In this document: piece by piece, positions 10,559-19,843 of the stretch | How the letters are laid out: every line of letters starts with the position of its first letter | How positions within the stretch are numbered: the first letter of the stretch is position 1 | NCBI GenBank assembly: GCA_963575745.1 | Contig: CAUYUJ010008591.1 | Location: 424,075 to 488,074 of the forward strand | DNA from: Prorocentrum cordatum | Lineage: Eukaryota; Sar; Dinophyceae; Prorocentrales; Prorocentraceae | Length of the DNA stretch: 64,000 bases | Direction of reading: 5' to 3' | The notes under the pieces: model-generated | The model's database searches: none | What the model was told of the DNA's origin: nothing | The model's input: the letters and a program-made list of their open reading frames with translations, nothing else | Program-made: the position numbers and the translations under genes

Positions 10559-10687
10559 CCATCGCTCGGACGTCCATCATTCCCCGTGCGGCTGTTCGGT
10601 CTCGTGAGTGTGTCTGTCCTTCCCCGCAGGATGCTCCAGGATGCTCCTCCGCCGACAGGAAAACGCGCACGTCCGAGCGATGCCAAG
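10559..10687. mobile_element. MITE family B, copy 1
   Basis: About 130-bp element with inverted termini CATCGCTCGGACGT and ACGTCCGAGCGATG. A 9-bp direct repeat TCTCCCTGG lies on each side (10550-10558 and 10688-10696), extendable by one base, consistent with a target-site duplication. Related copies lie at 27199-27325 and 39664-39790. Non-coding. Confidence 0.78.
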
Positions 10688-10809
10688 TCTCCCTGGCGGG
10701 CACCTCTGCTCCGCGTCCTCCGCGCGGCGGTGTGCCTCCCTGTCCCCGTCGTCCCGGTGTCTGTACAGGTCCTCGCGGCAGCGGGGGAAGACGCCTGCTC
10801 CCTGCTGGT

Positions 10810-11330
10810 CGACGTCTTCCTCCCCCTCCTCATCCTCGTCCTCCTCGTCCTCCTCCTCCTCGTCCTCCTCCTCGTCCTCCTCCTCGTCCTCCTCCTCGTC
10901 CTCCTCCTCCTTCTCCTCCTCCCCCAGTAGTCTAGGCCAATTCCCAAGGGCTGATTTTCGTCAAGAGTCGTTTCTTCAAAGTCCCGAGGCCTGGCGAGGG
11001 CCCCTGGAGGCCGAAGACGGCCAAAGAACCCCCGCCCCAATTTTTTGGGGGGAGCGTCGGATCGCTGGGAACTGCTGCTCCTCCTCTTCCTCCTCCTCCA
11101 TCTCATCTTCCTTGCTCCGCCTCCGCCTCCGCCTCAGCCTCCTCCTCGTCCTCCTGCTCCTCCTCCTCCTCCTCATCCTCCTGCACCCGCTGATCTCACT
11201 ACTTCTCCGGCTCGTCCCTCCGTCTCCTCCTCGTCCTCCTCGTCCTCCTCGTCGCCCTCGTCCTCCTCGTCCTTTTTGTTCTCCTCCTCCTTCTCCTCCT
11301 CCTCCTCCTCCTCCTGCCGCGGTCCTCGGC
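10810..11330 (+). repeat. TCC/TCCTCG microsatellites
   Basis: Two CT-rich tracts (about 10818-10925 and 11070-11320) of TCC, TCCTCG and CGCCTCC units, separated by a copy of dispersed family R (10935-11070, ending GGAGCGTCGGATCGCTGGG). Confidence 0.85.
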
Positions 11331-11335
11331 CTGCT

Positions 11336-11400
11336 GCTTGGCCTGCAGCGCCCGCTGCTCCCGCTGCCTCGCGGTCTCGACGTCACCCCTGGCCTGCGCC
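11336..11400 (-). other. possible coiled-coil exon fragment
   Basis: The minus strand encodes ARGDVETARQREQRALQAKQ and a few more residues, a heptad-like helix, bounded upstream by TGCACGGCGCAG (a plausible 3' splice site) and running downstream into the complement of a TCC microsatellite. It resembles the segments at 196-279, 28634-28690, 30110-30215, 55640-55760 and 57300-57385. It is too short to assign to a family. Confidence 0.3.
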
Positions 11401-11868
11401 GTGCAGAAGGCATACGGGCTTTCTTTTGACTGCACTTGGCTCGTTGCAAGTAGCTTGAGCTGGGTGGCCGAGGTCGGCCAGGCGGCAGACAGAGCCCGCC
11501 TAGCGGGCACAGCAAAGGTTCTCCGCTCCTGGTCCGTCCGCAGGCAAAAGCGATTCTTCGCCATTGGACCTGCATGATGGGCGGGGGAGGTATAGGCACC
11601 GAGGGGGAGGGAGAGGGAATGATAAGAAGAGAAGGGATCGGTGCCGTGCGAGAAACACTGAGCGCGCCATCTAGGCGTTGCCCTATGCGGGCAGCGCTGA
11701 AAGACCGAGAGCAGCAGAGCTGGCCTCAGGGACGGCCACCTGGGAGCATGGCTTAGCCATGGAAATGAGCGGGATGAGTAGGAAGAGGGCCAAAATGGCC
11801 CTGCCGCGCTGTATGGCGGCCGTGGCGGAGCGGACCATGAGGGAGAGGCCGGCGTTGCCGCCAAGAGT

Positions 11869-12400
11869 CTAGGAAGCCCCATCGGTAACGCACGTGACCG
11901 GAAAAGGGGGCAGGTGAGAGAGCGCCTGTGCTGTGCTGGGCGTCTTGGAGTAAACGTGGTAAGAGGGGAGGGAAGAACAAAAGGGAGGAAGAGGGATGAT
12001 CTTGTCCAGCCAAGCAGCGCTAGGGCGCGATAGCTGTCAGTAGAGGTACCCCCCTCTGACGGCCAGCATTAGCCGATAATTGCTCGGCAGGTGGGATGTA
12101 CTGAGGCGGCATCTTTGCTTGCCGCAATAGCCAGGAGACTAGGAAGCCCCATCGGTTACGCATGTGACCGGAAGGGGGGCAGGTGAGAGAGCGCCTGTGC
12201 TGTGCTTGGCGTCTTGGTGTAAACGTGGTAAGAGGGGAGGGGAGAAAATATGGGAGGGAGAGGGATTATCTTGCCAAGCCAAGCAACACTAGGGCGCGGT
12301 AGCTGTCCGTAGAGGTACGCACCTCTGATGGGCAGCGTTAGCCGAGAGTTACTCGGCGGGTGGGATGTGCTGCGGCGGCAACTTTGCTTGCCGCAGTATC
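11869..12400. repeat. 270-bp tandem repeat (two copies), probable retroelement 3' region
   Basis: CTAGGAAGCCCCATCGG begins at 11869 and again at 12139. The copies share the GTGACCGGAA, GAGAGAGCGCCTGTGCTG, GTAAACGTGGTAAGAGGGGA and TTTGCTTGCCGCA segments with about 10-15% divergence. The array lies downstream, in the minus-strand sense, of the multi-ORF retroelement and may belong to its 3' untranslated region. Confidence 0.8.
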
Positions 12401-13112
12401 GACTCAGCCGAGGCGAGTCTGCGAATTGCGCTGTGAGCATTGCTCTGGCCGCTCTGCTGGTAGCGAGGCTGCTCAAAAGTGTCGCTTTGGCCTGGCCGCA
12501 CTGCTGCGGCAAGAATGTGTGAAACTAGAGACTGGTGCTGGCTACAGCTCTTGCAGCTGGCCCGCCCTCTGGATGGGGCTGAGGAAAAGATCTGAAGGGC
12601 CCGCTGCGACGAGACTATAGGACAGCTCGGCCGACCTTAGATTGGAGCAGCATAGCTCCTCGCTGGTGAATTACGGTACGTGTGGCTGGCTAGGGCTATC
12701 TAGGTGGTGGGCTGCCGATATAAGCAGAGACTAGGGTATTAGGCTAGCCCATAACCTATGAAGACTCAGCCGTGGCGAGTCTGCGAATTGAGCTGTGAGC
12801 ATTAGCTGTCCGCTCTTCTGGTAGCGGGGCAAACTAAAAGTGTCGCGTTGGCTGCACTAGTGCGGCAGAAAGATGTGAAGCTGGAGACTGGTGCTGACTA
12901 CGACTTTGCAGCGGGCCTTTGGCATGTGGCTAAATGAAAGAATAGCTGGGCCCACTGCGACGGGATTGCAGGTCGGCTCAGCCGATCTTAAATTGGAGCA
13001 ACACGGCTCTCCAGCTGTAAACATTTGGCTCGTGTGGCTGGCTGGGGCTGTCTAGGTGGTGGGCTGCCGTGGTGAACCGAGACTAGAGTATTAGGCTAGC
13101 CCACCACCTATT
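12401..13112. repeat. 362-bp tandem repeat (two copies)
   Basis: GACTCAGCCG.GGCGAGTCTG begins at 12401 and 12763. Both copies continue through CTGGAGACTGGTGCTG-like and TTAGGCTAGCCCA-like segments. No coding potential. Together with 11869-12400 this gives about 1.25 kb of tandem repeats just downstream of the retroelement ORFs. Confidence 0.8.
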
Positions 13113-13180
13113 ATTTGCGCCAAGGTCGCCCTTGTCGACCTTGGGTGGCGCCGGCTGGGAGGTAGCACACTAGGGCCCGC

Positions 13181-13570
13181 TCATGCACCGCGCGGCTGCC
13201 GCGCGGCCGCCGCCGCCGCCGCTCGCGCCCGGGCCTCCAGCAGCATTGACTCGACCTCTGAGATGGTCGCCAGGCCTGGAGCCTCTATCCATTCCCAGCC
13301 CCAAGTTTCGACGACCTGGCCGTTGATGACGTCGAGGGACTTGAGCTTCCACACGAACGGGTAGAGCATGCCGTTTGGCATCTTCCATTCGCCAGGGTAC
13401 GTAGCTGGCCACCATTTCTTGAACTCCCTGTTGGCGGCAATGTACTGGGAGCCCTGCCATGCCGAGCCCGAGTACGTGTCGCCTGATAGGCCGACGAACT
13501 CGGCCGCGGCCTCCTGCGGGGGCGTGGTCCCCTCAGCCGCCGCCGAAGCGCGCCCGACCGCAGGAACCAT
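13181..13570 (-). CDS. small unknown protein, retroelement-linked (last ORF)
   Basis: A 129-residue ORF with ATG at 13570, overlapping the preceding ORF in another frame. The middle is Trp/Tyr-rich and well-composed (SGSAWQGSQYIAANREFKKW, then WPATYPGEWKMPNGMLYPF), followed by an Ala/Arg-rich C-terminal helix. The amino-acid choice looks like a real globular protein. The Trp/Lys pattern may suggest a small binding fold, but no family is recognised. A frame joining it to the 13285-14091 ORF by frameshifting is also possible. It is the 3'-most ORF before the tandem-repeat region. Confidence 0.55.
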   Translation of the reverse strand: MVPAVGRASAAAEGTTPPQEAAAEFVGLSGDTYSGSAWQGSQYIAANREFKKWWPATYPGEWKMPNGMLYPFVWKLKSLDVINGQVVETWGWEWIEAPGLATISEVESMLLEARARAAAAAAARQPRGA

Positions 13571-14091
13571 GGCTGCGCTGCGCGCTCTGAGAGGAGGGGG
13601 AGTGCGGAAGGAGCGAAAAGAAGTAGCCCATAAGCCAACGGCCATATATGAGTGAAACCTAGCTGGCCTATGCGTGCGCCTGGGCGAGGAGGACCCTCCT
13701 GATGGGCCGACTGATGCATGCTTGGCCCGGTGCTGAGTCGATAGGGATGAGGATGGTTCCGCTGCGCATGTTGACCCGCAGCGAAAGGCCGGTGCGAAAA
13801 GGTATGCCCGTGCCGAATAAAATGGACCGCGCATCGGTCTCCTGAAGAATGGGGAGGTGAAAAAAAGCGTGGTCTCTCCACTGAAGATGGCAGCCGGGTT
13901 TCCTGCCCGTGGAATTGCTCCATTAGGAGTCCTACATTGATGGGCAGCGGAGACCAGAGCGGAATGTGACCTGCCGTGATCACTACCAGCCACTGTACGA
14001 CTGTAGGCTGCGGTGGCACGGCCTCAGTGGGTGCGCAGCGGACGTCGCCGTGCTCGAACTGCGGCAGGTGCTGCGCATCTGGGGTCGGCAT
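13285..14091 (-). CDS. unknown ORF downstream of 14103-14807 ORF
   Basis: A 268-residue ORF starting at ATG 14091, only 11 nt after the TAG that ends the preceding ORF at 14103, so the spacing mirrors the 15995/15983 junction. The first ~175 residues have a mixed composition including a hydrophobic TVVQWLVVITAGHIPLW segment. The last ~95 residues are Arg/Ser-rich and overlap the better-looking 13181-13570 frame, so the C-terminal part may be a shadow. No known domain. Function unknown. Confidence 0.45.
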   Translation of the reverse strand: MPTPDAQHLPQFEHGDVRCAPTEAVPPQPTVVQWLVVITAGHIPLWSPLPINVGLLMEQFHGQETRLPSSVERPRFFSPPHSSGDRCAVHFIRHGHTFSHRPFAAGQHAQRNHPHPYRLSTGPSMHQSAHQEGPPRPGARIGQLGFTHIWPLAYGLLLFAPSALPLLSERAAQPWFLRSGALRRRLRGPRPRRRPRPSSSAYQATRTRARHGRAPSTLPPTGSSRNGGQLRTLANGRCQTACSTRSCGSSSPSTSSTARSSKLGAGNG

Positions 14092-14102
14092 GGCCTGAGG
14101 GG

Positions 14103-14807
14103 CTAAGGTTCAGGGAGGCGGAGGATTCGAGAGAGGTAGGACAACGGAAGGCAAAATGGCCGCACCAGGATCATGGCTTGGAAGTCAAGTAGGATGGGGC
14201 TGCCAGCCGCTGCCTCCTCCAAAAGACGCTGAGGGATGAGAGCAGGCTGTTCCCAGGCCCCCGTGTGAAGGAGGTCCAGAACAATCTGGTCGGGCACGTA
14301 GACAGTGACCAAACTTATAGCGGGTGAGAAACGGGCAGCGTAGGGGCCTTCACCCGCTGCGCGCCGAGGATAGATGTGGAGTGAGTTGGGAGAGTTGGCC
14401 TCGCACCAACGCCCATACCACCGCTCGACTGTGTGATTAGCGACATCGGGCAAGTCCATATAGAGCTCGGGGCCTACGGTAGCGCGGGCGTGCGGCAGAG
14501 CAGGCGGCCCGCTCTCGAGCTGCCATGTAGCTTGCCATTGGGGTACCGAGGCAGGCTGGTACACAGCGGTAGGAGATAGTAAAAGAGCGTGGCGCCTCGA
14601 GCCGCCGCTGAGAAAGCGGAAGACTTGCTGGTGGGCCAGGAGAAGCCGCTCCGCCAGGTACTCCCAAAAGGGCCATGCGCTGCGAAAGTCTGGGGGCAGC
14701 CGCTCCATAATGCGGAGCAAATCTAGGTGCCTCCCCGGGGCCGCTTCAGCAGCGGGCATGTCCTCGTCTGCGTCGGCGTTGCCCAAGGTGCTGAGCTCTC
14801 GCATCAT
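14103..14807 (-). CDS. unknown retroelement-linked protein, 234 aa
   Basis: The ORF begins with tandem ATGs at 14807/14804 and ends in TAG at 14103. The protein is well-composed: an N-terminal acidic stretch, then a helical part (LLRIMERLPPDFRSAWPFWE), a Trp-rich region (VERWYGRWCEANSPNSLHIY) and a hydrophobic C-terminal third (SPAISLVTVYVPDQIVLDLL). I do not recognise a domain. Its position, 93 nt after the previous ORF and 11 nt before the next, argues that it belongs to the mobile element and is not a host gene. A capsid-like or nucleic-acid-binding accessory role would be speculative. Confidence 0.6.
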   Translation of the reverse strand: MMRELSTLGNADADEDMPAAEAAPGRHLDLLRIMERLPPDFRSAWPFWEYLAERLLLAHQQVFRFLSGGSRRHALLLSPTAVYQPASVPQWQATWQLESGPPALPHARATVGPELYMDLPDVANHTVERWYGRWCEANSPNSLHIYPRRAAGEGPYAARFSPAISLVTVYVPDQIVLDLLHTGAWEQPALIPQRLLEEAAAGSPILLDFQAMILVRPFCLPLSYLSRILRLPEP

Positions 14808-14900
14808 GGCCTGTGGGGGGAGAAGCGAGGGAAAGGATGCTGAGAGAGGTAAGGAGGGAAGGGGAAGGCCTGGGCTGAATTACGGCTGCATGGCGTAGGC

Positions 14901-15983
14901 TTAACGCCTGGCGGCATCGCCTCCTTCATGAGGCTTGCGCGGCCGCCTGGGGGAGAGGCGCTGACCACAGTGCGAGAGGCTTTCGCCTTCTCTTAACTGA
15001 AGTTTGAGGCGCTCCCTGTGTATCCTGTCGATACGGAGCTGGTCCTGCCTATGCTCCTCTTTGAGCTGGGCAATCCTATTCTCGTGCGCCTTGAGGACTG
15101 CACTGCGCTGCTCGTCCGATGCTGCGTCTGGCGCTTCGGCAGGCGAGTGCGGGTGCGGAGCAGCATGGGCAGCACGGTGAGACTTGCGAGCCTTATGGTG
15201 CCTTGGAGGAGGAGAGGCTGGAGGCGAGGCCGCGCCGCGGAATGCCTGCGAGCTGCTTTGAGCCTCGGCTGGTCCGCGGCGTTGCGGCGCCGGCTGCTTG
15301 AGTGCACTCTTGCGCGGCTCCGTGCTTCGGCGCGAATTGTATGCCACCCTAGGGGCTTTGGCCGTGAATTCGTCTGTAAATGAGACCTGCTTGCGCTTGC
15401 GAGTGGCAGAGGCGCGGGGCACTGCTGGCTGTTCAGCTGGCTCCGGAGAATCCTGCGGGGGAAAAGGGGAAGAGACAGAGGAATATGAGGCATCGTCTAC
15501 CTGCGCAAGCCTCCTAGGAAACGCAGGCGAACTGGAGGCCCTGCGCGGCCGACGCCTGTGGGGGGCTGCAACTTTGCGGGATTCGCGCGGAGGTGGAGGT
15601 GAGGGACGCGCAGCATGGGGTGGAGAAAAAGGAGAGGCGGCCTGGCCGATCCAGCCTTCCGGAATGGCGGCTTTGGCCTTCACTGTGGGATGATCAGGGG
15701 GAGGCAAGGGGGGCATGGCGCGCGGAGGTGGCGGAGGATGAAAAGTGGCTCCATAGATGTGCCTGCCGCGTCCCACGGGGGGGCCGTTGAAATCGCCAGG
15801 TGGGCGTGGGGGACCTGAGGCTGAGGGAGTGCTAGACAGGGAGCGCTGCACTGCCTTGGCTACCTGGGCGAACTGGGCAGGTGAGAGCAGGGGGGGAGGA
15901 GCTGAGGCTGAGCGAAATTGGCCCGGTGGCGGATGCCTGGGTCTGGCCTCACGAGGCACCAGCACCCACGGCCTTCTGGACAT
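14901..15983 (-). CDS. proline-rich coiled-coil protein of the retroelement
   Basis: A 360-residue ORF with ATG at 15983, 11 nt after the TAG of the reverse-transcriptase ORF. The first ~290 residues are Pro/Ser/Arg-rich and low complexity, with basic patches (TRKRKQVSFTDEF) resembling a nuclear-localisation signal. Near the C-terminus, HENRIAQLKEEHRQDQLRID and IHRERLKLQLREGE form a charged coiled-coil candidate. The design (disordered basic region plus coiled coil) recalls LINE ORF1-type RNA chaperones, although here it sits 3' of the RT. No recognised domain. Confidence 0.65.
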   Translation of the reverse strand: MSRRPWVLVPREARPRHPPPGQFRSASAPPPLLSPAQFAQVAKAVQRSLSSTPSASGPPRPPGDFNGPPVGRGRHIYGATFHPPPPPRAMPPLPPPDHPTVKAKAAIPEGWIGQAASPFSPPHAARPSPPPPRESRKVAAPHRRRPRRASSSPAFPRRLAQVDDASYSSVSSPFPPQDSPEPAEQPAVPRASATRKRKQVSFTDEFTAKAPRVAYNSRRSTEPRKSALKQPAPQRRGPAEAQSSSQAFRGAASPPASPPPRHHKARKSHRAAHAAPHPHSPAEAPDAASDEQRSAVLKAHENRIAQLKEEHRQDQLRIDRIHRERLKLQLREGESLSHCGQRLSPRRPRKPHEGGDAARR

Positions 15984-15994
15984 GTGCCGCCTGC

Positions 15995-18900
15995 CTAAAT
16001 GTCGAAGATGTCGGCGTTGAAGTCCTGCGGGGCGGGGGAAGCAGGATGCCACATGTGAGCGAAGGTAAGGCCAGTGAGCGGGACGGGGCGCGCCGCTTGG
16101 CGGGCACGCTCGGCCCTGATTTGTCTGGCCCGGTCCCGATTGCACTGGATGCGCCTTTTCTGATCCAGAGTTAGGGGGGGAGGGGGCGGCGGCGGAGGGA
16201 GAGTGGAGGGAAAAATGGGGGCTGTGCCCAAAAAATGCGCGGCCTCTTGTTCCGCCTCCGAGTCCTGATCGGCAGGGCCAGGCGTCTCGGGAGCCTCCGA
16301 TGGGAGGTCGCTATGGCGGCGCCACGGCTCGGAGGGCCTGGTCGGAGCCAAAAGCCTGCGGAAGCGATCCAGCTCCCCATCCACTTTAGCTCGGGTTCGA
16401 GGGGCAGAGGGGTCAGCGAAGTCAGGACCTAGCCAAAAATCGCTAGTCATAGATGCAGTGAAACGGAGGAGTGGGGCCAGAATGGCAGGGTCCGCCTGGG
16501 GGGGAAGGTCCTGTGGGTCTTCAGCAAATGGCAAAATGACGTCTTGGCATATGGCTTGGGCGTGGCATTCGCAAAGGGCAGAGGGATAGGTCTTTTTGTC
16601 TGCCGTGAAAAAGCGGTCATTCTCGTCCTTGCCTAATAATGTGCGATGCGCCCCCCGTGGGTGCGTGCACTTGGCCCCTTGGGGGCGGTTGAGTAGGGGC
16701 ACGGGGAGAGAAGGGAGGCGGAGCGATAGCAAGCGCGTGGGGGCCTTGCCAAATTCGCTAGGAGGACGGCAAGACGGTTGAAACATGCATTGGTCGAAGT
16801 CAGTGGTGCGGACAGCCGGGGCAGCAGCCAAGGCCATTAGGGGCCTCCACATCCAGCTAGGCTGTGCTCTGGGTTCCCAGTGCGCGGGGCATGGATGTTC
16901 CATCCAGGCCGAGGTACCCATGTCTAGGTGCGCGGCAAATAATAGGACCAACGAGGCGAGAAGCAGGTTGGCTATCTGCAATTGGCGAGATTGCTTGGGC
17001 GTAGCGTTGGGGATGCCCCAGTAATGTTCGATAGTGCGTAACGGCGGGGGCCCGTTGGGCTTCCAGCGGGCCGCGCAAAAAGTTTCGCAAGGCGGTCCTC
17101 CGCCTGAAACAACCACTCTGCCAGCATAAATATGATGCTGCCATAGCTTGATGGTCTCCGACTTGGTGAGATCGCCTGTGTCAGGGTCGATGGCAATGTC
17201 GACCGACAGTATGTAAACCTCAAGCGAGGGAGTGGGCGCGAATGATTCCAGGTGGTGCTGGATATCACCTTCGCGCCTGCGGCCAGAAAAAAGGTTGAGG
17301 ATAAAGATCTCCTTGCGCCTGATGCGCGCTGGAATGTCATTGGTCGCTAGACCGGTGTAGTCTTGCGGTTGAAATGGCCATTCGGGCAGCGCAGGGAGAG
17401 GAGGAGGCTGCGGCGGAGGCACGTCGGCAGGAAAAAGCAGTGCAACGGCTGCTGGGTCTAGGGCGTAGTCGGTGACTGCCATTATGGCGCGGGCGTCCGC
17501 TTCCGATAGGTGCTTGGCAAAGTCTCGAAAGTGCTGGGTGGTAGCGCGCTTGGCACGATGTGCCGGTAATGCCACCCGCCAACGTCCTACTCCTGATTTC
17601 ACTTGGAGCTTGGCATTCTCGCAACGCTGCATGGCCAGCGAGGCGATTTGCTCCTGAGGCAGGCGTTGAGAGTGACAAAGAAGGTAGAGAGCACAGATGA
17701 AGGAGTCAAAACAGAGATGTCGCATGAGACTGGCACGGGAGCCAAAAGGGAGGCTGCAGGCAGGGCAAACCGCGGTGTCGGGTACCAGGCCCTTGACCCG
17801 ATGGGACAAGGTCCAGTGCATCTGGGCCACATGCTGCTTTAGCCACCGAAATTTGAGAAATGTGCGTGGGCACCATGGGCAGGTGAGCACAGATGGGTAG
17901 TGTGCTGCCAGGCGTTGCTGCTCGATCGGATGCTGTACATGGTCCGTCGGCAGGGGGATCCCGCAGGGCACGGAGATGGCAAAGAAGTGCTTAGCGGCGG
18001 CCTCGGCGAGTGCTGCGCGTGCGAAATGCTGGGCCCCCGCTGTAAGGGCATTGCGAATTCGACGCTTCCATCCGGCGTGGGATTGGAGGGCAAGGGCCTC
18101 CCATTGGTCCAGGTGAGAAACTGGCGAGGGCATTTGAGCGAGATTGGCGGAAAAATCGCCCAGCCATTGTAAGTCCTTCTGTACCAAAGCGAGCCATGAG
18201 TCTGGGACGTCCGCGGCTAGCGCGGCAAGGAGGGAGATGAGGTGGGGAGGTCCCGTGCGGAGGAGGCGGCCAAAGAGGCGCAGCCGCATTGCACTAAATA
18301 CCTGCGGTAGGGGGGGTCTGCAGACTTTGGCCAAAACAAAGGAGTCGCGCTCTGCTGTGCTGTCGCACCTTGGGAGGTGGAGCAAGCGCCTGTACATGCG
18401 CATGAACTCTCCCTGGAGGGTGACGATTTGCGGTCCAGTGAGCAACGGCCAGACTGCGGCATTGAAAAGACGGGAGGAGAGGATAAGGGAGTCCAGTAAG
18501 TGCAGGTGCTCGTGTAGCCACGTACTGGAGGAGTGGCGCAGAAATTGACGAGCAAGATTGCGCCAGCTGGGGGCCGCCTCCGATCGCCTGTGGGCGAGCT
18601 CGGGGCCTATACTGCCCTTTTCGTCCAAATGCGTGCCTAGGTATGTGTAGATCCTGGCGAAGTGAAGGGGGAATGGCTTATGCCCGAGGGCGGGTGAAAC
18701 TAACATTTGCCCATTGAGCCCTTGGGGGTCCCAGAGCTTGCGGCGAAGGGATGTGGAAGCTTCCCCTCTAAACTGAAAAAGGCACATAGTTTTGTTAACT
18801 TGAAAGTTGAGCTTGATACCGGAGAGTGCGTAGGCCTCGACTATGATGGCCATTAGCACGGGCATGGCGTCGAAAAGCTCTTTAGTGGGCCCGAGGAAGG

Positions 18901-19843
18901 CATAGGCACCATCGTCGAAAAAGCACGAGTCCAGGTAGTGGTGCACATCCGTATCGGAGGAGTCCAAGCTGTCCTTGTGGTGAGCGTAGAAAGATCGTGG
19001 AGCAGCTTTGTCCACCTGGACCTTGAGGATAAGATGGGCAAGCGGTGAGTCTGTGAGCTGTTTAACAGCTTCGTTATTAGCTCGGGCCATGAGGAAGTTG
19101 AAAAGAACGCCCCCGAGCTGCTGCCCTGGAATGGTACCTCGGAGCGCGAGAGCTACCCCTGAGGCGCCAGGGTAAAAAGCCCAGGTGTGCTCGTATGCAA
19201 CCGAGATTTGGGCATGGAGGTGCGAGGGGAGGCCAGCCTCCTGCAGCATGGGCGGGGCAGAGAGCAAATGTCGCATTAGCTCCTCGCCTGTCTCTTGGGG
19301 AAGGTCTAGGGAAGAAACAAGGTAATATAAGTCAGCTTGTTGCGAGTCGCAATAACATATGAGCTGTCGGAGGGCCCTGTAAAAGGCTGAAACTGCATCT
19401 ATAAATATGTACGCGGAGGAAGTACGCTGGCTGGTCGCATAGGCCTGGTGCGCTAGGACCGTGAGCGTGGCAAAGTCGGTGCCTCGCCCAGCAATGCCGC
19501 CAGACTGGGCGGCGCCTGCCACGGGAGGGAGATATTCTACCAGTTCTTTTCGCAAGAGGGCTCGATGCCGCTTGGAAAAGTGAGGGGGCGCCATTGCTGA
19601 GCGGGAGTTGGCCATGATGGTTGGGTTGCCTTTTCCTTTAAAAATGTCGAAATTATACCCTCCCCGCCAGGCCGGCGGTTCCTCAAGGCGCAACTGCGCC
19701 TTAAGGTGGACCGGGTAATACTGCTTTGCTAGTAGGCGGTGAAACGACTTGACAAAGGCTCCTTTGAAGCCGTCTACGCTGGCTGCAGAGTCAGGGGTCC
19801 TGGCATAGGCGCGTTCAATTTGCGCTAGGGTAAAGAGTGAGTA
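15995..19843 (-). CDS. reverse transcriptase with C2H2 fingers and C5-methyltransferase-like domain
   Basis: Positions are counted from the TTG codon at 19693; the frame is already open from the C-run at 19844. RT motifs are complete: A, YIFIDAVSAFY (Asp99); B, GTIPGQQLGGVLFNF (187-201); C, FFDDGAYAF (Asp260-Asp261); D, GIKLNFQVNKTMCLF (292-306). Two C2H2-type fingers follow: C605/C608/H621/H626, and C643/C646/H659. Then comes a Rossmann-type domain with LNLFSGRRREGD (799-810), VDIAID (831-836), VVVSGGGPPCETF (860-872) and WMEHP (930-934). These align in order with C5 cytosine methyltransferase motifs I, II, IV (PC with the Cys nucleophile) and VI, although the usual ENV is replaced by EHP. 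The stop is TAG at 15995. The RT call is strong; DNA methylation activity is a hypothesis. Confidence 0.88.
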   Translation of the reverse strand, partial: YSLFTLAQIERAYARTPDSAASVDGFKGAFVKSFHRLLAKQYYPVHLKAQLRLEEPPAWRGGYNFDIFKGKGNPTIMANSRSAMAPPHFSKRHRALLRKELVEYLPPVAGAAQSGGIAGRGTDFATLTVLAHQAYATSQRTSSAYIFIDAVSAFYRALRQLICYCDSQQADLYYLVSSLDLPQETGEELMRHLLSAPPMLQEAGLPSHLHAQISVAYEHTWAFYPGASGVALALRGTIPGQQLGGVLFNFLMARANNEAVKQLTDSPLAHLILKVQVDKAAPRSFYAHHKDSLDSSDTDVHHYLDSCFFDDGAYAFLGPTKELFDAMPVLMAIIVEAYALSGIKLNFQVNKTMCLFQFRGEASTSLRRKLWDPQGLNGQMLVSPALGHKPFPLHFARIYTYLGTHLDEKGSIGPELAHRRSEAAPSWRNLARQFLRHSSSTWLHEHLHLLDSLILSSRLFNAAVWPLLTGPQIVTLQGEFMRMYRRLLHLPRCDSTAERDSFVLAKVCRPPLPQVFSAMRLRLFGRLLRTGPPHLISLLAALAADVPDSWLALVQKDLQWLGDFSANLAQMPSPVSHLDQWEALALQSHAGWKRRIRNALTAGAQHFARAALAEAAAKHFFAISVPCGIPLPTDHVQHPIEQQRLAAHYPSVLTCPWCPRTFLKFRWLKQHVAQMHWTLSHRVKGLVPDTAVCPACSLPFGSRASLMRHLCFDSFICALYLLCHSQRLPQEQIASLAMQRCENAKLQVKSGVGRWRVALPAHRAKRATTQHFRDFAKHLSEADARAIMAVTDYALDPAAVALLFPADVPPPQPPPLPALPEWPFQPQDYTGLATNDIPARIRRKEIFILNLFSGRRREGDIQHHLESFAPTPSLEVYILSVDIAIDPDTGDLTKSETIKLWQHHIYAGRVVVSGGGPPCETFCAARWKPNGPPPLRTIEHYWGIPNATPKQSRQLQIANLLLASLVLLFAAHLDMGTSAWMEHPCPAHWEPRAQPSWMWRPLMALAAAPAVRTTDFDQCMFQPSCRPPSEFGKAPTRLLSLRLPSLPVPLLNRPQGAKCTHPRGAHRTLLGKDENDRFFTADKKTYPSALCECHAQAICQDVILPFAEDPQDLPPQADPAILAPLLRFTASMTSDFWLGPDFADPSAPRTRAKVDGELDRFRRLLAPTRPSEPWRRHSDLPSEAPETPGPADQDSEAEQEAAHFLGTAPIFPSTLPPPPPPPPLTLDQKRRIQCNRDRARQIRAERARQAARPVPLTGLTFAHMWHPASPAPQDFNADIFDI

